Assembly (NCBI GenBank): GCA_947387575.1
Contig: CANDOC010000001.1
Location: forward strand, 186,001 to 250,000
DNA length: 64,000 bases
Origin: Spongorhabdus nitratireducens
GTDB lineage: Bacteria; Pseudomonadota; Gammaproteobacteria; Pseudomonadales; Endozoicomonadaceae
Direction: 5' to 3'
In this document: piece by piece, positions 17,771 to 26,609 of the stretch
Layout of the letters: the number at the start of each line of letters is the position of its first letter
How positions within the stretch are numbered: the stretch's first letter is position 1
The notes under the pieces: generated by a model
Databases searched by the model: none
What the model was told of the DNA's origin: nothing
The model's input: the letters and a program-made list of their open reading frames with translations, nothing else
Program-made: the position numbers and the translations under genes

Positions 17771-19093
17771 ATGAAGAAAAATATTGCTGCAAGCCTGATT
17801 TTGTTTATTGTGATTTCCGGTTTTATTAAAGCCGATGAAGACGGAAATGAACAGCATGTTTTGACTGCCAGGCAAAGGTTATTTCGTCATGCATATGAAT
17901 CCCTTTTAAATAAGAGAAGTCGGCTGTTTGGTGTTTTTCAGCAATGTTGTACAGGTTCGGACACCATTAGTCTTAATACAGAATTAGTGCCACTCGTTGA
18001 GAATGGCTTTGATACATCACGTCAGTCAGATAGCCCACCTGAATATCAATTTGAATCTGAGCTTACTCTGAGTCAGGTAGAGCAGTTAAATTATCTTCTG
18101 GCAGAAGAGGATTATGAAGCGGCTTTAGGGTTGGTGAGTGAGAAAGGACTAGGAGGGAGTGATCTGTTGCATCAGTTTATAGTGCAATATCCAGTGCTCA
18201 CATCCAAAGTCCGTCAGCTTCTTATCAGATTGATTGGTCAATTTAAATCACAGTATCTGCAGCAGTGGCAATATTTTAATTCTGGCCGTGATGTTCATAC
18301 TTTTCTAACTAGTAGAATAGCTGAAGAAAAAAACAGTTTAAATTTATTGTTTGAAGGGGAGTGCTATACACTCGCTAGCAATGGGCTGGATCAGCAACTT
18401 GCTTCGTTGCTTTTATTATGTGAACTCAGGGAGGAAGTGGTTTGTCAGGCTTTTTCTGAGCTGATTATCGACTGGATCTCCTGCGTGAAGTCTACTTGTA
18501 GTGAGTTTAGACCTGCCGCATATTTCTTGCGATGGAGCTTATATGTTCCTGTTGCAGAGTGGTTGCAATATGCTCCAGTACAACTTGTTACAGTTCTGGC
18601 TGAACTGAGTTCTCCAGTTGCAAGGAACACTGGCAGAAGAATGGCTGTGCCACCACCTGTTTATGAGTTCGGAAGAGTGGCTACTCCGCCGCCCGTATAT
18701 CGTCAACAGCAAACTGAGGAAGAGTTGAAAACAGCCTATCTGGACAGCTGGCTCTCTGTGATTTGGGAGGATTTCGGAGGCTCCTCTACCGAAAATGCAT
18801 TCAGGCTTTTGGTGGAAGCGAAGAACAGTGCAGACCGGGTCCCCAGAGTTAATAAATTGCTGCAGGCAACCACAACAGGGTGTGTTCATCCTTTGCCTTA
18901 TCTATCCTGTATTGCATTGCTTCTGGAGTATCAGAGATATAATGAAATCAGGCATGTTTACAAGCGCTATCAAGAGAGTACCAGTATGGTTGCGCAGGAC
19001 GCTCAGTGGCAGACATTAAGAGATCATCTCGAATATAAACTACTGGGTGGCAGGTGTTTGACTGAGGTGATTTTCTGTGATGCCGGGCACTAG
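17771..19093 (+). CDS. Secreted protein of unknown function with two PPPVY motifs
   Basis: 440 residues with a Sec signal peptide (cut near residue 21, before DEDGNEQ). Mostly helical-looking, Leu/Glu/Gln-rich, with no recognised domain. Two PPPVY motifs occur at residues 294-298 and 306-310, separated by seven residues. PPxY is the ligand for WW domains, including NEDD4-type ubiquitin ligases of animal hosts, so this may be a host-directed protein; that is speculation. It lies in the AT-rich block together with the other secreted proteins. No secretion system gene is nearby. Confidence 0.7.
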   Translation: MKKNIAASLILFIVISGFIKADEDGNEQHVLTARQRLFRHAYESLLNKRSRLFGVFQQCCTGSDTISLNTELVPLVENGFDTSRQSDSPPEYQFESELTLSQVEQLNYLLAEEDYEAALGLVSEKGLGGSDLLHQFIVQYPVLTSKVRQLLIRLIGQFKSQYLQQWQYFNSGRDVHTFLTSRIAEEKNSLNLLFEGECYTLASNGLDQQLASLLLLCELREEVVCQAFSELIIDWISCVKSTCSEFRPAAYFLRWSLYVPVAEWLQYAPVQLVTVLAELSSPVARNTGRRMAVPPPVYEFGRVATPPPVYRQQQTEEELKTAYLDSWLSVIWEDFGGSSTENAFRLLVEAKNSADRVPRVNKLLQATTTGCVHPLPYLSCIALLLEYQRYNEIRHVYKRYQESTSMVAQDAQWQTLRDHLEYKLLGGRCLTEVIFCDAGH

Positions 19094-19110
19094 GTTAGCC
19101 TAAAGGTATT

Positions 19111-19350
19111 ATGGGTTATCAAGACAGAGACCGGTTTAATACAAGCCCTATAACCTTGCTTTTTCTTTTGTTGAAGGCATCAAAACCATGTTTTGAGAAA
19201 AGGTCATACTTGCCAGACAAAATGCTGATGGAATGTATGATCTACTTTCAGAGAGAAAATATACAGAATATTAATGGAGTTGGCTGGGTAGAGAGTTACA
19301 GTGATGAAATAACAGGGACTACTACCGAGACCAAAACTGAAAATCTTTAA
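19111..19350 (+). CDS. Possible small protein or gene remnant
   Basis: 79 residues, with AAAGG five bases before the ATG. No homology recognised, no signal peptide, no domain. It follows the PPPVY protein by 17 bases on the same strand and ends 38 bases before the tRNA gene. It could be a small real gene or a remnant of a larger one. Confidence 0.3.
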   Translation: MGYQDRDRFNTSPITLLFLLLKASKPCFEKRSYLPDKMLMECMIYFQRENIQNINGVGWVESYSDEITGTTTETKTENL

Positions 19351-19388
19351 ATCTCGTACAGCGTTGTTTTGCAATTACTTGATTTTAA

Positions 19389-19464
19389 TGGCGTCCCCAC
19401 CAGGACTCGAACCTGGATCGATCGCTTAGGAGGCGACTGTTCTATCCGGTTGAACTATGGGGAC
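19389..19464 (-). tRNA. tRNA-Arg(CCU)
   Basis: 76 bases with encoded CCA. Acceptor arms GTCCCCA and TGGGGAC pair over seven bases with discriminator G. D arm GTTC/GAAC, anticodon stem GTCGC/GCGAT with loop CTCCTAA (anticodon CCT, reading AGG), T arm CCAGG-TTCGAGT-CCTGG. Its 3' end faces the AT-rich block at 14-19.35 kb. Confidence 0.95.
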
Positions 19465-19613
19465 GTATCGGAGTGCAAATGCAGAACTACTCTCACCGGA
19501 CGGCCGCTATCATAGCGGTTACCGACACCGATTTCCATACTTTATCATGCTGAATCCGGTGCCCGTCAAGCGGCTCCGGGCACGTGCTGGTAGTCATTTT
19601 TGTGCTAACAACT

Positions 19614-20585
19614 TCAAGGGAGCTCTCTGCCTCTGGCGGCAGCATAAAGTTGATACCATTGCTCCCTGCTGAGTTCTATTCTGCTGGCCTCGGCACAGGC
19701 TTTGAGGCGATCCGGGTGGGTGGTGCCGATAACCGGTTGAATTCTGGCAGGGTGCCGCATCAGCCAGGACAGTACAATGGCTTCGGAACTGACTTCCATT
19801 TCGGCTGCCAGCTGTTTTGCCAGTCGTGCGGTTTGTTGTACGGCTGATGAGTAGTCCCCGGTGGGACGTCCGGAGAATATTCCCTGACTGAGGCTGCCCC
19901 ATGCCTGCAGTTGAATCCGGTTCTGCTGACAATACTCCAGGGTGCCGGAGGTAAAGCTGGCGCCTGAACCTTCGGGATGATTGACCAGTACGCCTTCCTC
20001 CAGCCAGTCCAGTGCTGACAGTCCCAGATTCAGTTGATTGGTCACCAGCGGAATATCATTGGCTGACTGTAGAAACCGGATCTGCTGTGCATTCATGTTA
20101 GAAACGCCGAAGTGACGTACTTTTCCGGTTTTGCTCAGTATCGTGAAGGCTTCTGCAATTTCCTCCGGTTCCATTAACGGGTCAGGGCGATGAAGCAGTA
20201 GCAGGTCAAGGTATTCTGTTTGTAATCTGGTGAGGATATTGTCGACACTTGAGATAATCCAGTTGCGAGACAGGTCATAGCGTTTCGGACCCTGACTGTC
20301 CTCAAACCGAATACCGCATTTGCTTTGCAGCAGCATTTTTTCCCGCAGGGCAGGATGGCTTCCCAGTATCTTGCCAAAAACCTGTTCGGCCTTGCCAAAG
20401 GTATAGATATCGGCGTGATCGAACAGGTTGATGCCGGCTTCCAGCGTAATATCAATCAGACTATGGGCCTGACTGATATCAGCGGTGGTGACCGGGTCGT
20501 GATTCCAGCCCCCTCCCAGGTTCATGCATCCAAATACGAGATGGCTGGCATGAGGCAGATGATCCTGCAGCGGAATCGATTGCAT
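19614..20585 (-). CDS. Aldo/keto reductase (YdhF-like)
   Basis: NAD(P)H-dependent oxidoreductase of 323 residues with the (beta/alpha)8 fold. Motifs: GINLFDHADIYTFGKAE (catalytic Asp and Tyr), a Lys in LLQSKCGI, YLDLLLLHRPDPL with the catalytic His, FGVSNMNAQQ, and the C-terminal cofactor loop (PVIGTTHPDRLKAC). The protein resembles E. coli YdhF. Its substrate is unknown. It is a single gene transcribed leftward from a start about 100 bases beyond the lamB stop. Confidence 0.85.
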   Translation of the reverse strand: MQSIPLQDHLPHASHLVFGCMNLGGGWNHDPVTTADISQAHSLIDITLEAGINLFDHADIYTFGKAEQVFGKILGSHPALREKMLLQSKCGIRFEDSQGPKRYDLSRNWIISSVDNILTRLQTEYLDLLLLHRPDPLMEPEEIAEAFTILSKTGKVRHFGVSNMNAQQIRFLQSANDIPLVTNQLNLGLSALDWLEEGVLVNHPEGSGASFTSGTLEYCQQNRIQLQAWGSLSQGIFSGRPTGDYSSAVQQTARLAKQLAAEMEVSSEAIVLSWLMRHPARIQPVIGTTHPDRLKACAEASRIELSREQWYQLYAAARGRELP

Positions 20586-20644
20586 AAGATGTCCGGAAAG
20601 AAATTAAGGAGAGATATGAGATCAGCTACTTCTGACATAGCCAG

Positions 20645-20672
20645 AAAGGGCATGCGGTATTTCATGCCCTTT
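20645..20672 (-). terminator. Hairpin downstream of lamB
   Basis: AAAGGGCATG, 8-base loop, CATGCCCTTT: a 10-bp stem 16 bases after the lamB stop. Only three to four Ts flank it, so it is a moderate terminator for the leftward maltose operon. Confidence 0.6.
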
Positions 20673-20687
20673 TAGCAGTCTGCGCTG

Positions 20688-22109
20688 TTACCACCAGATT
20701 TCGCCCTGGACACCATAGGTCCAGCCACTGGTTTCCTTGTCGAAAGGTGCGCCGCCAATTTTACCTTTGGATTCCTTATTCCACTTGGCGTAAGTAGCGA
20801 ACAGTCGAATTTGCGGGCGAGCCCAGTAATTGCGTCCTGCTGACCATTGCTGCGCCAGAGTGACTTTGGTCAGTTTGGAGTCCGCAAAGGTTTTGGGTTT
20901 TCCGTCTGTCGCTGTCTCAGTGATAATACTGTCCTTGACCATATCGTAACCGACATCAAGCGCCGTACTCATATAGTTATTCCAGAAATAGACGGGCCGC
21001 ATTCCGGCTGTAATCCAAGTCTGATCTTTCTTGCCGGTTTTCTTGATATAGCCCAGTTTGCTCCAGCCAACAACATAGTTGAGTTCAACGTTTTCACCGA
21101 GTGCTACAACACCGGTATCCATCACCCGGGTTAATTTATCGGTTTCCAGCGCATCAAGGCTGGCATAGCCCAAACCACTGGTGCCGAATCCCCATGCACT
21201 GCCGGCATCCTTGGCATGTTGCAAAATCAACTGGTTGAAACCACCCAGGAAGTCACTCTGGGTGTGGATCAATGAGAATAAAAAGCCATCGTCTTCCAGG
21301 TCCTTTTTCTTGTAGTTTTTCTGTTCAACCTTCGGGTTTGCTATTTTGCTGCTTTGCTTGACGCCATAGGTATTGATCCAGCTGTCCTTGATGCCGTCAC
21401 TCACATTGCCTGTACCCCACTGCAGTGCCGCTGTGAGCTTGCCATTCTGATTGAGCTCGATATCTTCAAGGCGCAGATCAATCACATCATACGAAATATC
21501 CCTTTCTTTGGGATCTTTAAGCTCAGCAGCGTCTGATGCAGTGCTGTAGTACTTGTAGGTTTGTGTATTACGCATCCAGGCGGCACTGAATCTTGCTCCA
21601 CCCAGATCAATATTCTCAATACCTGCACCTGGCCCCTGCATGGTGAGGTAATAATAATCGATCATATGAATATCATGGCGTTTGTAGTATCGCTTGCCAG
21701 CCCAGATGGAGGCTTCAGGTGCAAAACCAAAGACACCGGTACCCCGCATGTAAAATTCCCTCAGGGCGGGTTTGGTTGCTTCCCAGTCAGTAGCCTGGTC
21801 GACAGAGTAGGCCACCAGGCTTTTGAATTCCCAGCTTGCGGTTCCGTCATTGAAGGCTTCGCCGCCAAGTCCAAGTTCAACAAAGGTCTCTGTTTCATTC
21901 CCCAGCCGGTATTTGGTTGGAGCGCCAACAGCCTTGAACGCCTGTTGCTTTCCGCCCTCATTACTGTTGCCTATGCCGGAACGTGCATAACCGGTGAACT
22001 TCAGGTCTTCGCCGGTTATTGTTGCCATCGACGTTGTCGAGGCTGAGGCCAGCAGGAGAGTGCTGCAGAGGTAGCAGAGCGGTTTGGGGATAAACGGCTT
22101 GCGAGACAT
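20688..22109 (-). CDS. lamB: Maltoporin LamB
   Basis: Outer-membrane channel for maltose and maltodextrins, 473 residues from ATG 22109. The signal peptide ends near TSMAT. The mature N-terminus FTGYARSGIGNSNEGG, the aromatic-rich strands and the C-terminus ending in a Trp (GVQGEIWW) fit an 18-strand maltoporin. I chose ATG 22109 because GGTGG lies five bases upstream; an in-frame GTG nine bases earlier lies within that ribosome site. It is the last gene of the leftward malEFGKQ-lamB set, 144 bases after malQ. Confidence 0.92.
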   Translation of the reverse strand: MSRKPFIPKPLCYLCSTLLLASASTTSMATITGEDLKFTGYARSGIGNSNEGGKQQAFKAVGAPTKYRLGNETETFVELGLGGEAFNDGTASWEFKSLVAYSVDQATDWEATKPALREFYMRGTGVFGFAPEASIWAGKRYYKRHDIHMIDYYYLTMQGPGAGIENIDLGGARFSAAWMRNTQTYKYYSTASDAAELKDPKERDISYDVIDLRLEDIELNQNGKLTAALQWGTGNVSDGIKDSWINTYGVKQSSKIANPKVEQKNYKKKDLEDDGFLFSLIHTQSDFLGGFNQLILQHAKDAGSAWGFGTSGLGYASLDALETDKLTRVMDTGVVALGENVELNYVVGWSKLGYIKKTGKKDQTWITAGMRPVYFWNNYMSTALDVGYDMVKDSIITETATDGKPKTFADSKLTKVTLAQQWSAGRNYWARPQIRLFATYAKWNKESKGKIGGAPFDKETSGWTYGVQGEIWW

Positions 22110-22253
22110 ACTATCCACCTTGTGTATAAAGTGCTGTATTAACAGCGGGGCTACGCCTGAGGCCGGTTGTTATTGATTCCCGGACATGGCAGGAATCTGC
22201 CTGGCTTCAGACGATACAGGTCATTGCACTCAGGCTATTGCAATTAATAGCTT

Positions 22254-24455
22254 TCAGGCCTGCCGGGTCAGGGTCAGGTTTCTGAAGAAAGCCCGGTTGG
22301 CATCATCCGAGAAAATAGCACTGAGTGTCAGCTGTTGTTTACGGCGCCAGTTGGGGTATTCATCACTGGTGCCGGGCACATTGACCGGTTCGGTTAGTTG
22401 CTGGATATCTTCCAGTTGTACCGTAATAATGGTCGATGCAGTTTTGGCTAGGTAATAATGGATTTTTTCCATTAAATCGCGGCTATATCCCATGGTGCTG
22501 ATGTCGTCGGGGTCCATGCCCCACGGGCATTCACCGATCTGTTGCAGGGTTTTAAGCAGCGCAATCTTGTCTTCGTGACGGGCATTTTTTTCCTGCTGCG
22601 TTTTCTGGGCATCGTATATCCCCAGCTGCTGTCGCAAATCCAGGTCATCACAGTTCCACCAGGCTTTAAGGGTTGGGATATCGTGATTGGATACGCAGGT
22701 CAGGGCGCGAGCCTTGAAGTCGTCGGGATGGAAGAAATGGTCTTCATCCCGGGAAAACAGCACCACTTCATTGGAGTAACACAATGCCGGTGGTAACCGC
22801 TGTTCTATCTCGTCAGGTACGGTACCCAGATCCTCTCCAAAAACGAGACACTCACGGCGCAGGCTTTCCAGCTTGAGGATGCCCAGCAGATCGTCCAGAG
22901 GGTAGGTGACGTATACTCCCTGGTCGGCAGTAGCTCCTGCCGGACACCACCAGAGCCGGAACAGCCCCATGACATGATCAATCCTCAGTGCGCCACAGGA
23001 GGACATGTTGGACTGAACCGTTTCGATAAAAGCAGCATACTTCAGATGCTTTAATTCTGCCGGATGCAGTGGCGGTAATCCCCAGTTCTGGCCTTGTGGT
23101 GCCACCGGGTCAGGAGGCGCACCGACACAGGCATTGAGACAATAGCCATCCGGCTGGCACCAGACATCAGCACCGCCACGGTCAACACCTACCGCTAGGT
23201 CACGATAGATACCCAGTCGCATACCGGCATCCAGTGCTGCCTGCTGAACTTCAGCCAATTGGCTTTCGGCCAGCCACTGCAGATACATAAAGTATCGAAT
23301 GCGCCCCTTGTATTTTCGCTGAAAACTTTTGACTTTAGCGGTATCAAACTGCTGATAGTCATCCGGCCAGCAGGGCCAGCCCCAACTGTTGATATCGTCT
23401 TCGCGGAAAAACTCATACAGCGCGTCATAAGTAGCGGCAGCATCCAGTGCGATGCCTCGCTTCCGGCGGTATTTATCAAACTCTTTATAAACCGGGGTTT
23501 TTTCTTTGGCGTGGTGGTTTTCGAAGTAACTGTAAAGCGCTTCCAATACCGGAAACTTCAACGCTGCAACCGCTTCATAATCAACCAGTCCGGTTTCCCG
23601 GGCATCTTTGAGGTGCTGCTGAAATGTGCTGTCGTTTACAAGGGCGTTGACGGCGTCCAGAGAACCATAATCCGGTACCCGGGTGACATCGATATACAGC
23701 GGATTAATAAAGTTTTTACTTGAAGGGCTGTAGGGGCTGCAATGCTGAGGGTTGGATGGATACAGTGAGTGAATCGGGTTCAGGCCAATAACATCGGCCC
23801 CTTGCTCTCCCAGCTGTTTTGCAAGGTATTTCAAGTCGGAGAAGTCACCGATACCCCAGTTGGTTTCAGACCTCAGGGTATACAGCTGAATACTGCAGCC
23901 CCAGATCTTTTCGGCACGAGCCTTGTCGTCAGGTTTAAGATAGTCCGGTTCATGGCAAGTGGACGGAGTAACAATCAGGTAGCAGTCGGCTTCAAGATTA
24001 CGGTTTCGCAGTGATAATTTGTGGTAACCCAGCGGCAGGTCTTCCGGCATTTCCAGTGACAACCTGAGCATATTTTTCTTTTTTATCACCCTGCGCTCCA
24101 GAACCGATAATTCGGATACCTTGACACTGATACCGGCTGATTTTTTGCTTTCCAGCACCAGTTCTCCCCGGAAAGTGTTGTTCAACCGGGTTTCAGGAAT
24201 ACAGACGGGGATTTCGAATGGTTTGCCCTGGTGTACGACACAGACAGGGGGCAACAGGTGCGACCAGTCGCGTAGCAGGCTTTGTTCAATCGCCCGTTCC
24301 AGTTTCTTTTCAGTACCGATATCGAAGCCCAGCGCTTCGATAATGGGGATCTTGGTGGACTCTGCGATATGTACCAGTTGTCCGGCCGCATCGATGTAAT
24401 CTGCTGCAATACCGTTCAGAGAGGCCAGTTGATTGATCAGATCTTGGTTTGACAT
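22254..24455 (-). CDS. malQ: 4-alpha-glucanotransferase (amylomaltase) MalQ
   Basis: GH77 enzyme of 733 residues that disproportionates maltodextrins and releases glucose. It has the N-terminal extension typical of enterobacterial MalQ. GH77 motifs: IWGCSIQLYTLRSETNWGIG, then LRIDHVMGLFRLWW with the catalytic nucleophile Asp, FGEDLGTVPDE with the acid/base Glu, and SNHDIPTLKAWW with the third carboxylate. GGAG precedes the ATG. It follows malK by 42 bases. Products feed glk (glucose) and glgP (longer dextrins) on the opposite strand. Confidence 0.95.
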   Translation of the reverse strand: MSNQDLINQLASLNGIAADYIDAAGQLVHIAESTKIPIIEALGFDIGTEKKLERAIEQSLLRDWSHLLPPVCVVHQGKPFEIPVCIPETRLNNTFRGELVLESKKSAGISVKVSELSVLERRVIKKKNMLRLSLEMPEDLPLGYHKLSLRNRNLEADCYLIVTPSTCHEPDYLKPDDKARAEKIWGCSIQLYTLRSETNWGIGDFSDLKYLAKQLGEQGADVIGLNPIHSLYPSNPQHCSPYSPSSKNFINPLYIDVTRVPDYGSLDAVNALVNDSTFQQHLKDARETGLVDYEAVAALKFPVLEALYSYFENHHAKEKTPVYKEFDKYRRKRGIALDAAATYDALYEFFREDDINSWGWPCWPDDYQQFDTAKVKSFQRKYKGRIRYFMYLQWLAESQLAEVQQAALDAGMRLGIYRDLAVGVDRGGADVWCQPDGYCLNACVGAPPDPVAPQGQNWGLPPLHPAELKHLKYAAFIETVQSNMSSCGALRIDHVMGLFRLWWCPAGATADQGVYVTYPLDDLLGILKLESLRRECLVFGEDLGTVPDEIEQRLPPALCYSNEVVLFSRDEDHFFHPDDFKARALTCVSNHDIPTLKAWWNCDDLDLRQQLGIYDAQKTQQEKNARHEDKIALLKTLQQIGECPWGMDPDDISTMGYSRDLMEKIHYYLAKTASTIITVQLEDIQQLTEPVNVPGTSDEYPNWRRKQQLTLSAIFSDDANRAFFRNLTLTRQA

Positions 24456-24497
24456 AACAGGCTCCGTAACGGTGATTCGGCTGTAAAGTGTTCCGCA

Positions 24498-25664
24498 CTA
24501 GCTCTGACAAGTGTTCAGTTCTGGCTTGTGGGTACGGGAAAAAGCAAGTCCCTCGGCACTGAACAGATGACACTGTTTGGGTGGGAGGTGGATACCAAGT
24601 TTGTCATTTTCGTTTTGCAGGCCGGATCCTGTGACCCGGACAATCAGATACTCTCGAACAGAATCATGATCAAGATAGATAAATGACTCTGATCCCAGTC
24701 TTTCAAGGGTAGACACTGTTGCGATAACAGTGTTGTCTTTTTCGGTCTGATCCTGTTTTTTATCCGGCAATAACAACACATGCTCAGGCCGGATACCGAT
24801 AATGACCTGGCTGCCACAGGCGGAGCTGGAGGTATTGGCGGCAACCTTTAGAGTTTCTCCACTGGTTAACTTGATCGTTGACCATTCTTCACCCGGTTGT
24901 TGCAGCTCTGCGTTAAGGAAGTTCATTTTGGGTGAACCGATAAAGCCTGCAACAAACAGGTTGGCTGGATGATGGTACAGCTCCAGAGGCCCTCCGACCT
25001 GTTCCAGATTGGTTTTGGCACCGGGTTGCAGCGGACTTAATACCACAATGCGGTTTGCCAGGGTCATGGCCTCAACCTGATCATGTGTTACGTATATTGA
25101 TGTCGTTTTCAGGCGTCGATGCAGCTGTGAAAGTTCCTGTCGCATCTGTACCCGCAGCGCGACATCGAGGTTGGAAAGCGGTTCATCAAACAGAAAAACT
25201 CTTGGCTCCTGTACGATGGATCGACCAATAGCTACCCGTTGTCGCTGGCCACCGGACATGGCTTTGGGTTTGCGCTCCAGCAAAGGTTCAAGCTGCAACA
25301 TACGGGCTGCTTCGTCTACCCGCTGTTTAATGATCGACTTGTCAGCCCTGGCCAGCTTAAGGCCGAATGCCATGTTCTCGGCCACGGTCATATGGGGATA
25401 GAGTGCATAGGACTGAAACACCATACCGACCTGTCGTTCATGGGGCGGATGGTCATTGATCAGTTCGCCATCAATATGCATTTCGCCAGTGGTAATATCT
25501 TCCAGCCCGCAGATCATACGCAGCAGGGTGGACTTGCCACAGCCGGAGGGGCCAATAAAGGCAACAAACTCACCGTTGTGTATTTCAAGGTTCACATCCT
25601 TGATGATCCAGGTTTTACCCTGGTCATAGCTTTTGGAAATACCGTTGAGTTTTACTTCAGCCAT
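24498..25664 (-). CDS. malK: Maltose/maltodextrin ABC transporter ATPase MalK
   Basis: ATPase of 388 residues in the MalK/UgpC subfamily. Walker A GPSGCGKST, Q-loop VFQSYALYPHMTV, signature MSGGQRQRVAIGRSI, Walker B VFLFDEPLSNLD, H-loop VTHDQVEAM. A C-terminal TOBE regulatory domain follows (IGIRPEHVLLLP). MalK subunits of enteric bacteria also regulate MalT through this region, but no malT is in the window. It lies between malG and malQ in an operon. Confidence 0.92.
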   Translation of the reverse strand: MAEVKLNGISKSYDQGKTWIIKDVNLEIHNGEFVAFIGPSGCGKSTLLRMICGLEDITTGEMHIDGELINDHPPHERQVGMVFQSYALYPHMTVAENMAFGLKLARADKSIIKQRVDEAARMLQLEPLLERKPKAMSGGQRQRVAIGRSIVQEPRVFLFDEPLSNLDVALRVQMRQELSQLHRRLKTTSIYVTHDQVEAMTLANRIVVLSPLQPGAKTNLEQVGGPLELYHHPANLFVAGFIGSPKMNFLNAELQQPGEEWSTIKLTSGETLKVAANTSSSACGSQVIIGIRPEHVLLLPDKKQDQTEKDNTVIATVSTLERLGSESFIYLDHDSVREYLIVRVTGSGLQNENDKLGIHLPPKQCHLFSAEGLAFSRTHKPELNTCQS

Positions 25665-25688
25665 GCAGTATTACCTGTACCTTGATGT

Positions 25689-26579
25689 TTATCCCTTGAC
25701 GCCTCCGGAGGTCAGGCCTCCGACAATCCAGCGCTGACAGGCGAGAAAAATAATGGTGATGGGTAACCCGGAAAGAATGGCGGCAGCGGCAAAGTCGCCC
25801 CAGAGATAGTTTTGCGGGTTGAGATACTGCTGAGATCCCACGGCCAGAGTCAGCTTGTCCATACTGTGTAGTAGAATGGAGGCCACCGGGTATTCTCCGA
25901 TCGATGCGATAAAAGCCAGAATAAAAACGACTGCAAGAATGGGGACTGACAGCGGCAGCAAGACATAGCGGAATGCCTGCCAGGGGGTTGCACCATCAAT
26001 GGCGGCGGCTTCTTCCAGTGAATTATCAATGGTTTCAAAATAACCCTTGATCAGCCAGATATGCAAGGCAATACCGCCAATATAGGCAATGGTTACCGAG
26101 CCCAGGCTGTTGATGCCCAGCCAGGGAATGTAATCCCCGATCTTGTCGAACAGGGTATAGATCGCTACCAGTGCCAGTACTGCCGGAAACATCTGCAGTA
26201 TCATCATGGCGGTCAGCATATGCTCCCTGAATTTGAACCGCAGCCGGGCAAAGGCATAGGCACCGGTGGTTGAAAGCATCAGTACCAGAATGGAACTGAA
26301 AAAGGCGACCTTGATTGAATTCCATAACCACAGCAGTACGGGGAAAAAAGGTTCAGTGACAGAACCGTCCGGATTTTCCCAGGGAATACCAAAAGCCAGG
26401 TACCAGTGCTCCAGCGACGGATTTTCGGGAATCAGCGAGCCGGTAGCAAAATTCCCACTGCGGAACGAGACCGAGATAATCATCAGGAACGGAAACAGAA
26501 TCAACGCCAGAAACAGCCACAGCGCAATCCGGGCATACCAGACCCGATATTTGAGATTGCGGGGTTGAACCATAGCCAT
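25689..26579 (-). CDS. malG: Maltose ABC transporter permease MalG
   Basis: Inner-membrane permease of 296 residues with six hydrophobic segments. The EAA loop that docks onto MalK reads [16 protein letters not shown]. Length and the C-terminus ([10 protein letters not shown]) match MalG of enteric bacteria. GGGAGAA upstream of the start is the ribosome site. Gene order malE-F-G-K is kept. Confidence 0.93.
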   Translation of the reverse strand: MAMVQPRNLKYRVWYARIALWLFLALILFPFLMIISVSFRSGNFATGSLIPENPSLEHWYLAFGIPWENPDGSVTEPFFPVLLWLWNSIKVAFFSSILVLMLSTTGAYAFARLRFKFREHMLTAMMILQMFPAVLALVAIYTLFDKIGDYIPWLGINSLGSVTIAYIGGIALHIWLIKGYFETIDNSLEEAAAIDGATPWQAFRYVLLPLSVPILAVVFILAFIASIGEYPVASILLHSMDKLTLAVGSQQYLNPQNYLWGDFAAAAILSGLPITIIFLACQRWIVGGLTSGGVKG

Positions 26580-26609
26580 CGTCGTTCTTCTCCCGAGTAA
26601 GCGTGCTGT

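Noticed and set aside
19457-19672. 71-codon open frame overlapping tRNA-Arg
   Set aside because: It begins inside the tRNA gene, has no ribosome site and no recognisable product.
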